A stretch of 34,164 nucleotides of DNA from positions 552,001-586,164 of the forward strand of contig NC_010510.1 in assembly GCF_000019725.1 (NCBI RefSeq), given 5' to 3'. Position numbers and translations under genes: made by a program. The DNA comes from Methylobacterium radiotolerans JCM 2831 (GTDB taxonomy: Bacteria > Pseudomonadota > Alphaproteobacteria > Rhizobiales > Beijerinckiaceae). The notes beneath the pieces were generated by a model that was given only the letters and a program-made list of their open reading frames with translations, did not search any database and was not told where the DNA came from. Below are positions 1-9,327 of the stretch, in pieces. Position 1 is the stretch's first letter, and each line of letters starts with the position of its first letter.

Positions 1-402
1 GCGGGCGAGCGCATCGACAGCGCTGTGCTGCGCCGGATCGCCGATCCCGCGGCGCTCACCTGTCCGCACTGCAGCGGCGTCCTGTCCAAAGTCCGCGACG
101 CCAAGCCGCTGCGTTTCCGCTGCCAAGTGGGTCACGCCTACACGGCGGAGGTGGTCGCCAAAGAGCAGGAGAACGCCGTCGACGAGGCCCTGCGCGTCGC
201 GCTGCGCATCATCGAGGAGCGGGCCGAACTCGTCGCCCGCATGGCGCAGGATGGCCGAAATTCCGGACGCCCGGCGGTGGCGGATATGTACGACGATCGC
301 GCCGCCGAGTACCGAGGCTACGCGGAGACGATCCGGCGCGCGGCCCTGCTGTCCCTACCCGAGCCCGAATCGTCCGGAAGCGAGGGCGCGCAGGAGGAGT
401 AA
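1..402 (+). CDS. CheB-type chemotaxis methylesterase, C-terminal end (partial)
   Basis: The reading frame is open from base 1, so this is the tail of a gene beginning outside the window. The visible 133 residues carry a CPHC pair and, about 30 residues later, an FRCQVGHAY motif, followed by a helical acidic tail. That Cys-pair plus 'RCxxGH' extension is typical of orphan CheB proteins of Hyphomicrobiales annotated as chemotaxis protein CheB; the catalytic methylesterase domain would lie upstream and is not seen. It ends 119 bases before the CheB-CheR sensor kinase on the same strand, so the two probably belong to one signalling locus. Whether the protein still acts as a methylesterase cannot be judged from this part. 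Confidence 0.7.
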   Translation, partial: AGERIDSAVLRRIADPAALTCPHCSGVLSKVRDAKPLRFRCQVGHAYTAEVVAKEQENAVDEALRVALRIIEERAELVARMAQDGRNSGRPAVADMYDDRAAEYRGYAETIRRAALLSLPEPESSGSEGAQEE

Positions 403-521
403 GGCATCCAGCCTCGGTCACGTTGCGGCCCCGCCGTGGTACACGGGCCCGACATTTCACGCACGAGCTGCTCGCAGCGGGACCGCCGCTGTCACCGGGC
501 CTCGCATCACGGCGATCCAGC

Positions 522-3500
522 ATGACCGAACCCGATGTGAGCTCGCCGAGGACGACCGCCTACCTCGCCCTGAGCGCGTCGGCCGCGAGCACCGGATCGC
601 TGCAGCACATTCTCACCCGGATGCCGCGACTGGATGGCGTGGCGGTGATCGTGGCCCTGCAGCACCGGGACGCCCTCGACGAGGAGGGGTTCCGGCGCGC
701 CCTGGCGGCGGCCGGGCTCGAACTGGCGGATGTCCGGGACGACGCCCTCATCGAGGCCGGACGCACCTACCTGATCGGCGCCGACCTCGTCGTGGACGTC
801 CAGAACGGACGCTTCCGCACGCGTCCAGCGGACGAGGTCGGCGGACGGGGCATCATCGACAGCTTCCTCGTCTCACTCGCCCGCGACGAGGACGGCCGCA
901 GCATCGCGGTCGCGCTGGCGGGAACTGCCGGGGACGGGACACTCGGCTTCAAGGCGATCAAGGAGGCGGGTGGCCTCACGCTCGCCGAGGAGACCGCCGA
1001 GTCCAGGGCCGGCGAGCTGACCTCGAGCGATACCCCGGCGGCGCTGGCCGACGCCGTCCTGTCCCTCGACGACCTCATCGAGCGCGTGGCGTCCGCCGCC
1101 CGCCAGCTCGCCGCCGAGGGCGTTGCCACCCCGGCCGTCGCCAAGGCGGCGCTCACGGCGATCGCAGGGGTGCTGCGCAACAGGACCGGTCACGACTTCC
1201 ACGGCTACAAGCCGGGAACCTTCCTGCGCCGGGTCCAGCGCCGAATGCAGGTTCTCTCGGTGGTGACGGTCGAGGGCTACGTCGAGGCGCTGCGCAACCA
1301 GCCGGACGAGGCCCAGGAGCTCTTCAACGATCTCCTGATCGGCGTCACCCAGTTCTTCCGTGACCCAAAGGAGTTCGAGATCCTGGAGCGGGACGTGATC
1401 CCGAAGCTGTTCGCCGACAAGGGACGGGACGATCAGATCCGGGTCTGGGTGATCGGCTGCTCGACCGGCGAGGAGGCGTACTCGCTGGCAATCCTGCTGC
1501 GCGAGCACATGGCCACCCTCGACGTCGTTCCCCAGGTCCAGATCTTCGCGACCGATCTCGACGGTCGAGCCCTGGCTTCGGCACGGGCCGCCCGCTTCGC
1601 CAGCACGATCAGCGAGGCCCTGTCGCCCGAGCGGTTGGCCCGCTGGTTCGTGAAGGAGGGCAACACCTACTGCCTCGTGAAGGAGCTGCGCGAGATGTGC
1701 ATCTTCTCGCAGCACTCGATCATCAAGGACCCGCCGTTCTCACGACTCGACCTGATCTCGTGCCGCAACCTGCTCATCTACCTCGACGCGGAGTTGCAGG
1801 GCCGGGTCATCCCGCTGTTCCACTTCGCCCTGAAGTCCGAGGGCGCCCTGTTCCTGGGCAACTCCGAGAACGTCTCGCGCCACACCGAGCTGTTCGCGCC
1901 CATCGACGGTCGCTCGCGCATCTTCCGTCGCCGGGAGACCGGCTCCCGCATCTTGCCGGACTTCCCGTTCGCGGCGCCGGATCGCCGGATCGGCGTGTCC
2001 GCCACCGCCGAGGAGCGGGTCCGGCCGAACGGGGTGACGCTGACGCGGCGCGCGGAGCGGCTGGCGGAACGCTACGCCCCCGCCTACGTGATCACCGACG
2101 CCTCGTACAACGTTCTGCACTTCTCCGGGCGGAGCGGGCGCTACATCGAGCCCGCCGGTGGCACAGCCAGCCTGAACCTGCTGCAGCTCGCTCATCCGGA
2201 CCTGCGCCTCCACCTGCGCGCCGCGCTGGCGAAGGCCGATGAGACCGCTCAGAGGGTGCAGATCGATGGCTTGCAGATCGGCCGGAACGGCGCGAGCCTA
2301 TCGGTCGACCTCGTCGTCGAGCCCATGCGAGACGATCCGGCCGCGCGCGGCTACTTCGTGCTGTTCAAGGAGGGCGGTCCGAAGGCGGTCGCCGGCGGCG
2401 ACAGCGCCGCAGGTGGCTCAGGCGCGTTCGAGCACACCCGACGCCTCGAGGCCGAGCTCGGAGCCACGCGCGAGCGCCTGCAGGCCACCATCGAGGAGCT
2501 GGAGAGCACCAACGAGGAGCTGAAATCCTCGAACGAGGAGTATCAGTCCCTCAACGAGGAGCTGCAATCGACCAATGAGGAGCTGCAAACCTCGAAGGAA
2601 GAGCAGCAATCCGTCAACGAAGAACTGACCACGGTCAACGGCGAGCTCGGCCATCGGGTTCAGGAGCTGGGTCGAGCCAACAGCGATCTGAAGAATTTTC
2701 TCGAGAGCACGCAGATCGCGACGATCTTCCTCGACAACGAGCTGCGGGTGACCAAGCACACGCCCGCCGTCACCGAGATCTTCCATCTCATCGAGACGGA
2801 CGCTGGCCGCCCGATCGGTCATATCAAGTCGCGCATCGCCTATGAGAAATTGCAGGACGATGCCCGACGCGTTCTTCGCACCTTGAGCGTGGTCGAGCGC
2901 GAGATCACCAACTCGACAACGGGCGCGCAGTACCTCGTCCGGGTCCTGCCCTACCGCAGCGTCGACAACTTCATCGCCGGTGTCGTGATCACCTTCGTCG
3001 ACATCACCGAGCGCAAGCGGGCCGAGGAGCGTCAGCGCGCGAGCGAGCGGCGGCTCCTCGCCCTGATCGAGGGTATCCCGCAGCTGGTCTGGCGGGCGGC
3101 AGAGGATGGAAAGTGGACTTGGGCGAGCCCGCAATGGTCCGCCTATACCGGACAGACGGACGCGCAGAGCCGGAATCACGGCTGGCTCGACGCCCTGCAC
3201 CAGGACGACCGTGGTCCAGCTATCGAGGCTTGGCGCGATGCCACGCGAACCGGCGTCCTGCAGATGGAAGGCCGTCTGCGCAACGCCGGCGATGGCAGCT
3301 ACCGGTGGTTCCAGACGCGCGCGATGCCGGTCCGCGGCGAGCGCGGGGAGGTGGTCGAGTGGCTCGGCACGTCGACCGACATCGACGATCTGCGCCGAAT
3401 GCAGGAGCAGCAGCACGTCATGGTCGCCGAGTTGCAGCATCGCACCCGGAACCTGCTCGGCGTGGTGCAGTCGATCGCGCAGCAGACCGTCGCGGCGAGT

Positions 3501-4013
3501 GACACGCTAGAGGCGTTCGATTCGGCGTTCAACGAGCGGTTGGCCGCCCTCTCGCGCGTTCAGGGACTGCTCTCGCGCGCCGGCGAGGAGCCGATCACGC
3601 TATCGGCACTGATCCGGAGCGAACTCGACGCGCTCGCCGCCGCGAACCTGCAGGAGCGGATCGTGCTCGACGGACCCGACGTTCGCGTCCGCAAGGGGGC
3701 GGTGCAGACCGTCGCGCTGGCCCTGCACGAACTGGCCACCAACGCGCGCAAGTACGGCGCGTTCTCCAACGCACATGGCCAGCTCAGCGTGAGGTGGCGG
3801 ATCCGCGAGAGCGACGGGCAGATGCCGCGGCTCGTGCTCGAATGGGTCGAGACCGGCATTGACCGCCGACACGGGACAGGGAGCGGTGCGCCGAAGAACG
3901 GCTACGGCCGGGAGCTGATCGAGAACGCGCTTCCGTACGCGCTCGATGCCACGACGCGCTATGAACTCGGGGAGGCTGAGGTACGTTGTCTGATCGAGCT
4001 TCCATTGGCCTGA
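522..4013 (+). CDS. CheB-CheR fused PAS sensor histidine kinase (HWE family)
   Basis: A 1163-residue cytoplasmic sensor kinase. Residues about 10-190 are a CheB methylesterase-like domain with candidate catalytic Ser20, His49 and Asp138; about 215-470 are a CheR methyltransferase with the SAM-binding IGCSTGEEAY at 311-320 and SCRNLLIYL near 413. A heptad coiled coil rich in NEEL/NEEY repeats spans about 643-720, followed by two PAS/PAC domains (about 726-830 and 846-956). The HWE kinase module has the phosphoacceptor ELQHRTRNLL (His973), the N-box HELATN (1069-1074) and the family's W-x-E at 1108-1110. The frame is open upstream to 423, but ATG 522 is preferred because domain homology begins right after it and the longer N-terminus looks untranslated. 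Oddity: the glycines around the CheB nucleophile are replaced (SASAAS instead of GASAGG), so methylesterase activity is uncertain. The likely phosphorylation partner is the regulator encoded 17 bases downstream. Confidence 0.93.
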   Translation: MTEPDVSSPRTTAYLALSASAASTGSLQHILTRMPRLDGVAVIVALQHRDALDEEGFRRALAAAGLELADVRDDALIEAGRTYLIGADLVVDVQNGRFRTRPADEVGGRGIIDSFLVSLARDEDGRSIAVALAGTAGDGTLGFKAIKEAGGLTLAEETAESRAGELTSSDTPAALADAVLSLDDLIERVASAARQLAAEGVATPAVAKAALTAIAGVLRNRTGHDFHGYKPGTFLRRVQRRMQVLSVVTVEGYVEALRNQPDEAQELFNDLLIGVTQFFRDPKEFEILERDVIPKLFADKGRDDQIRVWVIGCSTGEEAYSLAILLREHMATLDVVPQVQIFATDLDGRALASARAARFASTISEALSPERLARWFVKEGNTYCLVKELREMCIFSQHSIIKDPPFSRLDLISCRNLLIYLDAELQGRVIPLFHFALKSEGALFLGNSENVSRHTELFAPIDGRSRIFRRRETGSRILPDFPFAAPDRRIGVSATAEERVRPNGVTLTRRAERLAERYAPAYVITDASYNVLHFSGRSGRYIEPAGGTASLNLLQLAHPDLRLHLRAALAKADETAQRVQIDGLQIGRNGASLSVDLVVEPMRDDPAARGYFVLFKEGGPKAVAGGDSAAGGSGAFEHTRRLEAELGATRERLQATIEELESTNEELKSSNEEYQSLNEELQSTNEELQTSKEEQQSVNEELTTVNGELGHRVQELGRANSDLKNFLESTQIATIFLDNELRVTKHTPAVTEIFHLIETDAGRPIGHIKSRIAYEKLQDDARRVLRTLSVVEREITNSTTGAQYLVRVLPYRSVDNFIAGVVITFVDITERKRAEERQRASERRLLALIEGIPQLVWRAAEDGKWTWASPQWSAYTGQTDAQSRNHGWLDALHQDDRGPAIEAWRDATRTGVLQMEGRLRNAGDGSYRWFQTRAMPVRGERGEVVEWLGTSTDIDDLRRMQEQQHVMVAELQHRTRNLLGVVQSIAQQTVAASDTLEAFDSAFNERLAALSRVQGLLSRAGEEPITLSALIRSELDALAAANLQERIVLDGPDVRVRKGAVQTVALALHELATNARKYGAFSNAHGQLSVRWRIRESDGQMPRLVLEWVETGIDRRHGTGSGAPKNGYGRELIENALPYALDATTRYELGEAEVRCLIELPLA

Positions 4014-4030
4014 GGCTTCCAGAGGCGTAG

Positions 4031-4441
4031 ATGACGATGGGCACACCGAGCGATGATCTGGACGCTCTGTCAGGCCACAAGGTGCTCTTGGTCGAGGACG
4101 ATTACTTCATCGCCGACGCGATGCGGCGGATGCTGTCGAGGACCGGCGCAGAGGTGCTCGGTCCCGTGGCAACGGTCGATAGAGCCTTGGCGCTGATCGC
4201 GGCGAGTTCCAAGATAGACGTGGCCGTCCTCGACATCAATCTGCGCGACGTGATGGTCTTCCCCGTCGCGGACGCTCTGGAGACCCGCGGCGTGCCGTTC
4301 GTCTTCGCCACGGGCTATGAGGGCACCGGTATTCCCGCGCGCTACGCGCACGTTCAACGCTGTGAGAAGCCGGTGGGGATGGCCGCCCTCGCGAACGTCT
4401 TGTCGAACGAGATCAACACGGGCCGAGGGGCGCTCCTCTGA
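4031..4441 (+). CDS. single-domain response regulator
   Basis: A 136-residue receiver domain with no output domain. Acidic pocket residues are in LLVEDD (Asp23/Asp24), the phosphoacceptor is Asp68 in VAVLDINL, the switch Thr is Thr94 in FATGYE, and the conserved Lys113 lies in CEKP. It starts 17 bases after the CheB-CheR-HWE kinase stop, with AGAGGCG as a plausible ribosome binding site before ATG 4031; an alternative ATG is two codons further. Such stand-alone receivers are usual partners of HWE kinases in this order and act as phosphosinks or by protein-protein contact. Cotranscription with the kinase is inferred from spacing. Confidence 0.9.
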   Translation: MTMGTPSDDLDALSGHKVLLVEDDYFIADAMRRMLSRTGAEVLGPVATVDRALALIAASSKIDVAVLDINLRDVMVFPVADALETRGVPFVFATGYEGTGIPARYAHVQRCEKPVGMAALANVLSNEINTGRGALL

Positions 4442-4691
4442 GCGCAGCGGCGTTCCTGGCGGTGGCACAGCCCGCTCCGAACGTGTCAGCCTGCCTGTCG
4501 CGCGCGAGATCTCCACAAAACCGCTCGGCACATGCCGGCGAGGGGAGATGATAGCTGAACTGGAGCCAGGACAGGGATGGGGTGAAGCGGACGACCGCTC
4601 GCGCCCAACGCGGCCGCCCAGCTGGTTCCGGCGAAATCACGTAAGCGGGCGCGTGTCGTCTCCATCGGCCCTCCCCGTGGAGGAGAGAGGC

Positions 4692-4922
4692 TCACTGGTC
4701 GGTGATCGTGATGCTGATGCGGGCACACATCACGCGCCGCCCAAGCTCGTCGCGCGCGCTCGCGGCGAACTCGTCGATACCTCGCTCTTCGCCTTCGCCG
4801 CGGAGGATTTCCGTCAGGGCGGTGCGAAGCAGGCAGCGCAGTGCCGCCCTGTCCGGGAGCACGGTCCCCTCCTCGTCGATCGCATCCACGTGGTCGAACG
4901 TGTCGATGAAGTAGCGCGGCAC
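4692..4922 (-). CDS. DUF6894 family protein
   Basis: A 76-residue protein beginning MPRYFIDTFD and ending with a beta-strand-like SITITD tail. The opening 'MPRYFxDT', the DEEG segment and the central ARDELGR match the DUF6894 family, small proteins of unknown function found in many copies in Methylobacterium and relatives. The start is GTG at 4922, chosen because GGGAGG lies five bases upstream on the coding strand. It is alone on the - strand, facing the sensor-kinase locus. A short palindrome sits 34-47 bases upstream of the start. Confidence 0.85.
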   Translation of the reverse strand: MPRYFIDTFDHVDAIDEEGTVLPDRAALRCLLRTALTEILRGEGEERGIDEFAASARDELGRRVMCARISITITDQ

Positions 4923-4955
4923 CCACGCCTCCCTGATCGGATGCTCTTCTCCAAG

Positions 4956-4969
4956 CTAACCGAGGTTAG
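4956..4969. promoter_or_regulatory. palindrome upstream of the DUF6894 gene
   Basis: CTAACC-GA-GGTTAG is a perfect 6-bp inverted repeat with a 2-base centre, ending 34 bases before the GTG start of the DUF6894 gene. Position and size fit a dimeric-repressor operator, but no regulator is identified. Confidence 0.35.
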
Positions 4970-5034
4970 AAGGGATGGTTCGCCCCGTCTGTGCTGATGT
5001 GGCCTGGAGGCGGTGATGACGCTTCCCAACCTGA

Positions 5035-5650
5035 CTAGTCGTACCGATCTCGATCGATGCCGCAGAACGCTGGAGATCGTCGGGGCGCGACGCTCCTCCG
5101 GCAGGACCAGCCTGAGCCGGCTTCGGATCGTGTCGCCGTCTGATGTAGCCTGTAGCCGGAGGGCAGGCCGTCGATCCGCTCGAGAGCGGAACCGACGGAC
5201 GCGAGACGCAGCGTCTCGGCGTCCCGGATCCACAGAACGTTCGACGAAGCGCCTGCGAACTGACGGAAGCGCTCCTCACTCCCGCGCCGCGCTTCCTCCG
5301 TCTGGCGCCGCTCGGTGATCGAGTCCCGCTGGAACGAGCCAGCGCCGATGTATTTCGCGGCGCCGGAACAGCATATGGAGTCTATCTCAACGACGGGCCA
5401 GGCGCCTCCCGCAGGAGCGCCGGGACAATCCTCGGGATGGGGCAGCTTCCCGAGCGGGCCCACGATCGGCACCTCGGTACGACCCGCAGCAATCCGCGAT
5501 CGCGCGAGGACGAGAGCACCGGCGGGCCGGGTTCGGGGCCGCTGAATGACGCCCTTCGACGCCTCGGCCGTGATGCCGGATTGCGAAGCCCGCGATACGG
5601 CAGGCGACGTGGTCACAGGTGTCCAGGACCGGCCCGTCACGGCGGCAATC
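5035..5650 (-). pseudogene. PAS-domain sensor kinase remnant, frameshifted
   Basis: On the - strand one frame carries the end of a PAC segment (GAGSFQRDSITERRQTEEA) joined to a new PAS start (SEERFRQFAGASSNVLWIRD, then ALERIDGL). The continuation expected for this PAS type, GDTIRSRLRLVLPEER, appears in another frame near 5155-5100, so at least one frameshift separates the two halves. No kinase domain follows and no coherent start is seen. These motifs are typical of multi-PAS histidine kinases in Methylobacterium. The remnant is best read as a dead copy of such a kinase, close to an intact one at 522-4013. Confidence 0.6.
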
Positions 5651-5710
5651 CACCCTGCGTGATCGGGCGCCGGACCATTCACAAGCCACAGGCGGGGGCC
5701 GTTGGAACCG

Positions 5711-5725
5711 CTGACCGTTGGTCAG
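5711..5725. promoter_or_regulatory. perfect 15-bp palindrome before a small ORF
   Basis: CTGACC-GTT-GGTCAG is a perfect inverted repeat. It is followed at once by TTAACCTGGGTAA (5727-5739), a second near-palindrome. Both lie within 50 bases upstream of the ORF starting at 5761, so they may be operator sites. A GGAAC at 5704-5708 with AGTT 15 bases later loosely resembles an EcfG-type stress promoter, but spacing and the first base of the -10 do not match well. Confidence 0.35.
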
Positions 5726-5760
5726 TTTAACCTGGGTAAGAAATGCGTAGGACCGGTCGG

Positions 5761-5967
5761 ATGAGCTTCACTGTTGTGAACGGCAGAGACGACCACGAGC
5801 TGGAGGACGCGGTCCGTCGAGGTGTCGCCGACGGGTTAGCCCGGTTGCTGCGGGTGCCCGGACACCCCGACAGCGTCCAGGCGATGCTCGACAACGACGC
5901 GCGCGCCGAGAGAGACGGCCCGACGCCTTGTCTTCGAGCCCCCGCGGACTCGGATCAAAACGCCTGA
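5761..5967 (+). CDS. small hypothetical protein
   Basis: A 68-residue ORF starting MSFTVVNGRDDHELEDAV, predicted helical and mixed-charge, with no motif I recognise. The frame is also open to an ATG at 5743, but 5761 gives the cleaner N-terminus. Third-position G/C is only moderately high, so coding status is uncertain. The palindromic sequences just upstream are the best argument that it is expressed. No operon partner is evident. Confidence 0.4.
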   Translation: MSFTVVNGRDDHELEDAVRRGVADGLARLLRVPGHPDSVQAMLDNDARAERDGPTPCLRAPADSDQNA

Positions 5968-6472
5968 CGCGCCGTCTCGCCCGGTTCTCAGCATTGCCGC
6001 CCGAGAGCGGACGGGCAGAAACCTCGCCGTTTCCACCACCCTGCCTCACCGAGCCTCCCGCGAGCGGACGCTCCCGGGTTCTGCAAGGGGGCTCGCGAGG
6101 CCGGGACGGCGACGCCCGCTCGGCGAGCCCAGGGAAGCGGCCAGCGGAACATCAACCCTGGGTGGCCTGCGAGATTTGAGTCGGTCGACAGCGCGTCGGC
6201 GCCCAAATCCGACCTGAGACTTCTTAACCGGATCGCGGCCCACGGATCATCGCAATCGCGGAGAAGCATGGGGCACGAATGAGCGAGGCGGCGGCATCGC
6301 GATCCATCCACCGTGGGCGTTCGTGAACTTGAGCGACACGAGCCACCGAAGCTGGGCCAGTTGTGGGCCCGGCCCTTCACCGGGGATTCGAGCCACGCTC
6401 CGACGGGCGCCCCGGGGCCACCCGTAGCCGCACGATCGGCGCGCGAAAGGCGGCTCGCGATCGCGCGGCGCG
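5968..6472. other. region without a recognisable gene
   Basis: About 500 bases between the small ORF and the CyoD-like gene. Open frames here are low-complexity Arg/Pro/Gly shadows in both directions, and none has a domain, a ribosome binding site or sensible codon use. I see no RNA gene. Confidence 0.5.
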
Positions 6473-7090
<618 letters not shown>

Positions 7091-7093
7091 TCA

Positions 7094-7398
7094 CCCACAC
7101 TCCGGCCTTGAGAGACCAGCATCAACCTGCCGCCGCTCGGCGACGGCGTCCTCTGGCTCGCGCCGCTTCGTTCCCCCGTGTCCGCCCCCGTCCCGGCTCG
7201 GAAGCCATACGTCGGGGCGGACCACCTCATCGGGAGCGGATCAGGCGGGGCTGAACATCGCCCCGCACCGTCGGGATCCCGCCAACGGGGGATCGGCATC
7301 CTGCGCCTCGGGCCGCGTCGCGTACGGGCCCTGCCCGCAACGCACGGCACCGAGCCCCGTCGGCCCGCGGGCAGATCGGGCGCCGCGGCTGGCCGCCG
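7094..7398. other. region without a recognisable gene
   Basis: About 300 bases between the ABC remnant and the hemerythrin-like gene. A short LVSQG segment on the - strand near 7100-7130 may be more of the decayed ABC ATPase. Otherwise only Arg/Pro-rich shadow frames are present. Confidence 0.4.
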
Positions 7399-8037
7399 TC
7401 ACCGCGGCATCGACCGGACCGCCTGCTGCGGAACGCGCTCTCCGGCCTCGGCCATTCGGCCCGATCGCGACTGGCCGAAGCGTCCGCCGTTCCAGACCAG
7501 ATAGCCGAGACCGGCGGCCACTCCGGCGAGCGTCGCGATAAGGGCGAACTCGCTCGACATGCCGCCCGCCACGGTGCCTCGCCGCCGCGACTGAAGGGCG
7601 CTCGTCTTGGCTCGCACGAACGCCCGTGTGGCAGCGGCAACCTCCTCGGGCGCGAGAAGCATCTGCGCGGCGGGGATCAGTTCATGCACGTGACGGTGTA
7701 GGTGCTGATCCACCAGGAACGTGACATCTTCGAAGGTGTCGAGCCAGCCGGCGGAGGCCGTCTTGCGGCGACGGGCGAGTTGCTGGAGCTGTCGCCTGAA
7801 CTCCGCGTGGCCGCGGTTCAAATCTTCGATCAGCGTGCGCGTCCGGCCCTCCCGGCTCAAGGGTCCGTACAAGCTTGCACCGAGCCCGGTCGCGTGCAGA
7901 TCAAGCTCGTCCATGAGGTCAGCCAGCATCTGCTCGCGGCTGCCGACCGCTCTGGGGTCGTTGAGAGCGTATGGTATCTCACGGATCAGGCCACCGATGT
8001 TCTCGTGGTCGCGCTCAATGAGTTGCCAAACGTCCAT
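7399..8037 (-). CDS. hemerythrin-like (HHE) domain protein with C-terminal membrane helix
   Basis: A 212-residue protein. Residues 1-125 form a four-helix HHE cation-binding domain with histidines in the expected helical positions: His11 (ERDHENIG), His48 (DLHATG), His77 (RGHAEF) and a cluster at 112-118 (HLHRHVH). Such domains bind a di-iron centre and sense or bind O2, NO or iron. A single hydrophobic helix at about 164-182 (ALIATLAGVAAGLGYLVW) would anchor it to the inner membrane, followed by a short basic tail. The frame is open upstream to 8388, but ATG 8037 is chosen because homology starts there and GAGGAA lies seven bases before it. No operon partner is seen. Confidence 0.82.
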   Translation of the reverse strand: MDVWQLIERDHENIGGLIREIPYALNDPRAVGSREQMLADLMDELDLHATGLGASLYGPLSREGRTRTLIEDLNRGHAEFRRQLQQLARRRKTASAGWLDTFEDVTFLVDQHLHRHVHELIPAAQMLLAPEEVAAATRAFVRAKTSALQSRRRGTVAGGMSSEFALIATLAGVAAGLGYLVWNGGRFGQSRSGRMAEAGERVPQQAVRSMPR

Positions 8038-8715
8038 GCACGTCTTCCTCACCGGTGAAACTACCAGTTCTGAACACCGTGTGCCCGCTAAGCGTTCCTG
8101 ATCGAGGTCGTACCGACCCAGGCCACCCCTCAGATGCGTGCCCGAGGATAGGGCGACGGCGTGCCGGAGTACCGCTTCGGGTCCCGCGGACAGCCGGTAT
8201 GCACCCTGCGATGGCTGAACTTCCGATTGCCGTTCGCGGCGTACGATCCCGAGAGCACCGAGGCGCTGGGGCAGGACGGGCAGCGCGTCGGCGCCATCAC
8301 GGGGGGCGCTCCCGGCCTCAGCGACGCTGATCTGGCGCCAGACACCCGCGATCTTCGCTTCACAGGTCCGATCATCGAGCGTCGCCACGCTCGCGGGGTG
8401 CCAGGCCGGGACGGATTGCGCCAGCCCGCGATCGTACGAACCGGCGCGACGGAATGCCGGCGCTCAGGTCATCCGCGGAGGTCGTTCCCACACGTCCCGC
8501 AGGGCGAGCTCGCGTCGGACCGCGCGGCGCCGCTGCCTGCCGGCGCATCCTGTCCGAAGGGGCGGCAGAGGCGTTCGACGCTCGTGCGAGCGGCCGCAGG
8601 GCGGCCCCGGCTTGTCCGAGCGCCGGTGGGGGGGTGCAAGACCGCCCTCACCCGTGCAAGGCAACCCCGCTTCTGGCCGCATGGCCCAACGGTCACGCTT
8701 GCCGTAGCCCGTGGG
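8038..8715. other. region without a convincing gene
   Basis: Both strands have long open frames here, continuous with the hemerythrin gene (-) and the downstream hypothetical (+), but neither extension shows a domain or a supported start. They look like GC-driven open frames. No RNA gene or strong hairpin was noticed. Confidence 0.45.
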
Positions 8716-9102
8716 ATGGCTTCCAGTTTCGCACCCACCATGCTCCCCGACGCCGCCGCCCTGTGGCGCAGCGCTATCGAGGACCTGTCTCCGCACGTCT
8801 CGCCGTGCCGGTATCTCGTCCCGGCCCGCTGGGCGCCGATACGTGAGGCCGCCATCGATTTCTGCGACCGTCTCGGCGCCGAGGCGCACGCGCTCGGCTG
8901 GACGGCGGCCGAACTGTTCGCGCTTCACCCCGAGCACGGGACGCTGCGGATCGAGGTCTGCGGGGTGATGATGATCACCGGCAACCGGGCTCAGGCTGTC
9001 GAACCGACGCGGGTGGTGTTCGAGCGCGGCTCGGCCTACCGGACCAAGCAGGGGCAGGTCTGGGGCATTCCGGTCTGGGAGTTCGCGAAGAAGGGCCGCT
9101 AA
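8716..9102 (+). CDS. conserved hypothetical protein
   Basis: A 128-residue protein. Its core (WAPIREAAIDFCDRLGAEAH, then LGWTAAELFALHP) is predicted alpha-helical, followed by beta-like segments (GTLRIEVCGVMMITG, TRVVFERGSAYR) and a closing GQVWGIPVWEF. I recall similar uncharacterised proteins in Hyphomicrobiales but know no function. The frame is open far upstream, and ATG 8716 or ATG 8740 are the plausible starts; neither has a strong ribosome binding site. Codon use is typical of the host. Confidence 0.65.
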   Translation: MASSFAPTMLPDAAALWRSAIEDLSPHVSPCRYLVPARWAPIREAAIDFCDRLGAEAHALGWTAAELFALHPEHGTLRIEVCGVMMITGNRAQAVEPTRVVFERGSAYRTKQGQVWGIPVWEFAKKGR

Positions 9103-9147
9103 CGCGCGACGCAGGGAGCGCTCCGCGGGCCCGATCGTTGCACCCGG

Positions 9148-9321
9148 ATGCGCACAGCCCTCGTCGTCCTGATCATGCTCGTTCGCTTCGGCCCCGACCT
9201 CGTGTACGCGGCGAACGCCACGCTTCCGCAGCCGGACCCGTCGCACCAGGCGGCAGCGCAGAAGTGGATTGTCAGCCCGCCCGCGGTGGTGGTGATCCGG
9301 CCACCGCAGCGAGTGCGCTGA
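9148..9321 (+). CDS. short exported hypothetical protein
   Basis: A 57-residue protein starting at ATG 9148. Residues 1-22 (MRTALVVLIMLVRFGPDLVYA) form a signal peptide with a likely cleavage after VYA or YAA. The mature peptide is about 35 residues, with Pro/Val-rich PPAVVVIRPP near the end. No strong ribosome binding site is seen. It lies between two hypothetical genes and converges with the - strand gene that ends at 9328. Function is unknown; periplasmic or secreted location is inferred from the signal peptide. Confidence 0.5.
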   Translation: MRTALVVLIMLVRFGPDLVYAANATLPQPDPSHQAAAQKWIVSPPAVVVIRPPQRVR

Positions 9322-9327
9322 TCCCGG

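Noticed and set aside
4317..4997. 226-residue + strand ORF over the DUF6894 gene
   Set aside because: Opposite-strand DUF6894 has a recognisable family match and a good ribosome binding site; this frame has neither.
5704..5727. EcfG-type general stress promoter (GGAAC ... GTT)
   Set aside because: Spacing and the base before GTT do not fit the consensus as I remember it; left as a weak remark only.
8130..8388. N-terminal extension of the hemerythrin frame and a Cys-containing frame (RCPSCPS)
   Set aside because: Considered as a zinc-ribbon or insertion-sequence fragment, but no consistent motif order or start was found.
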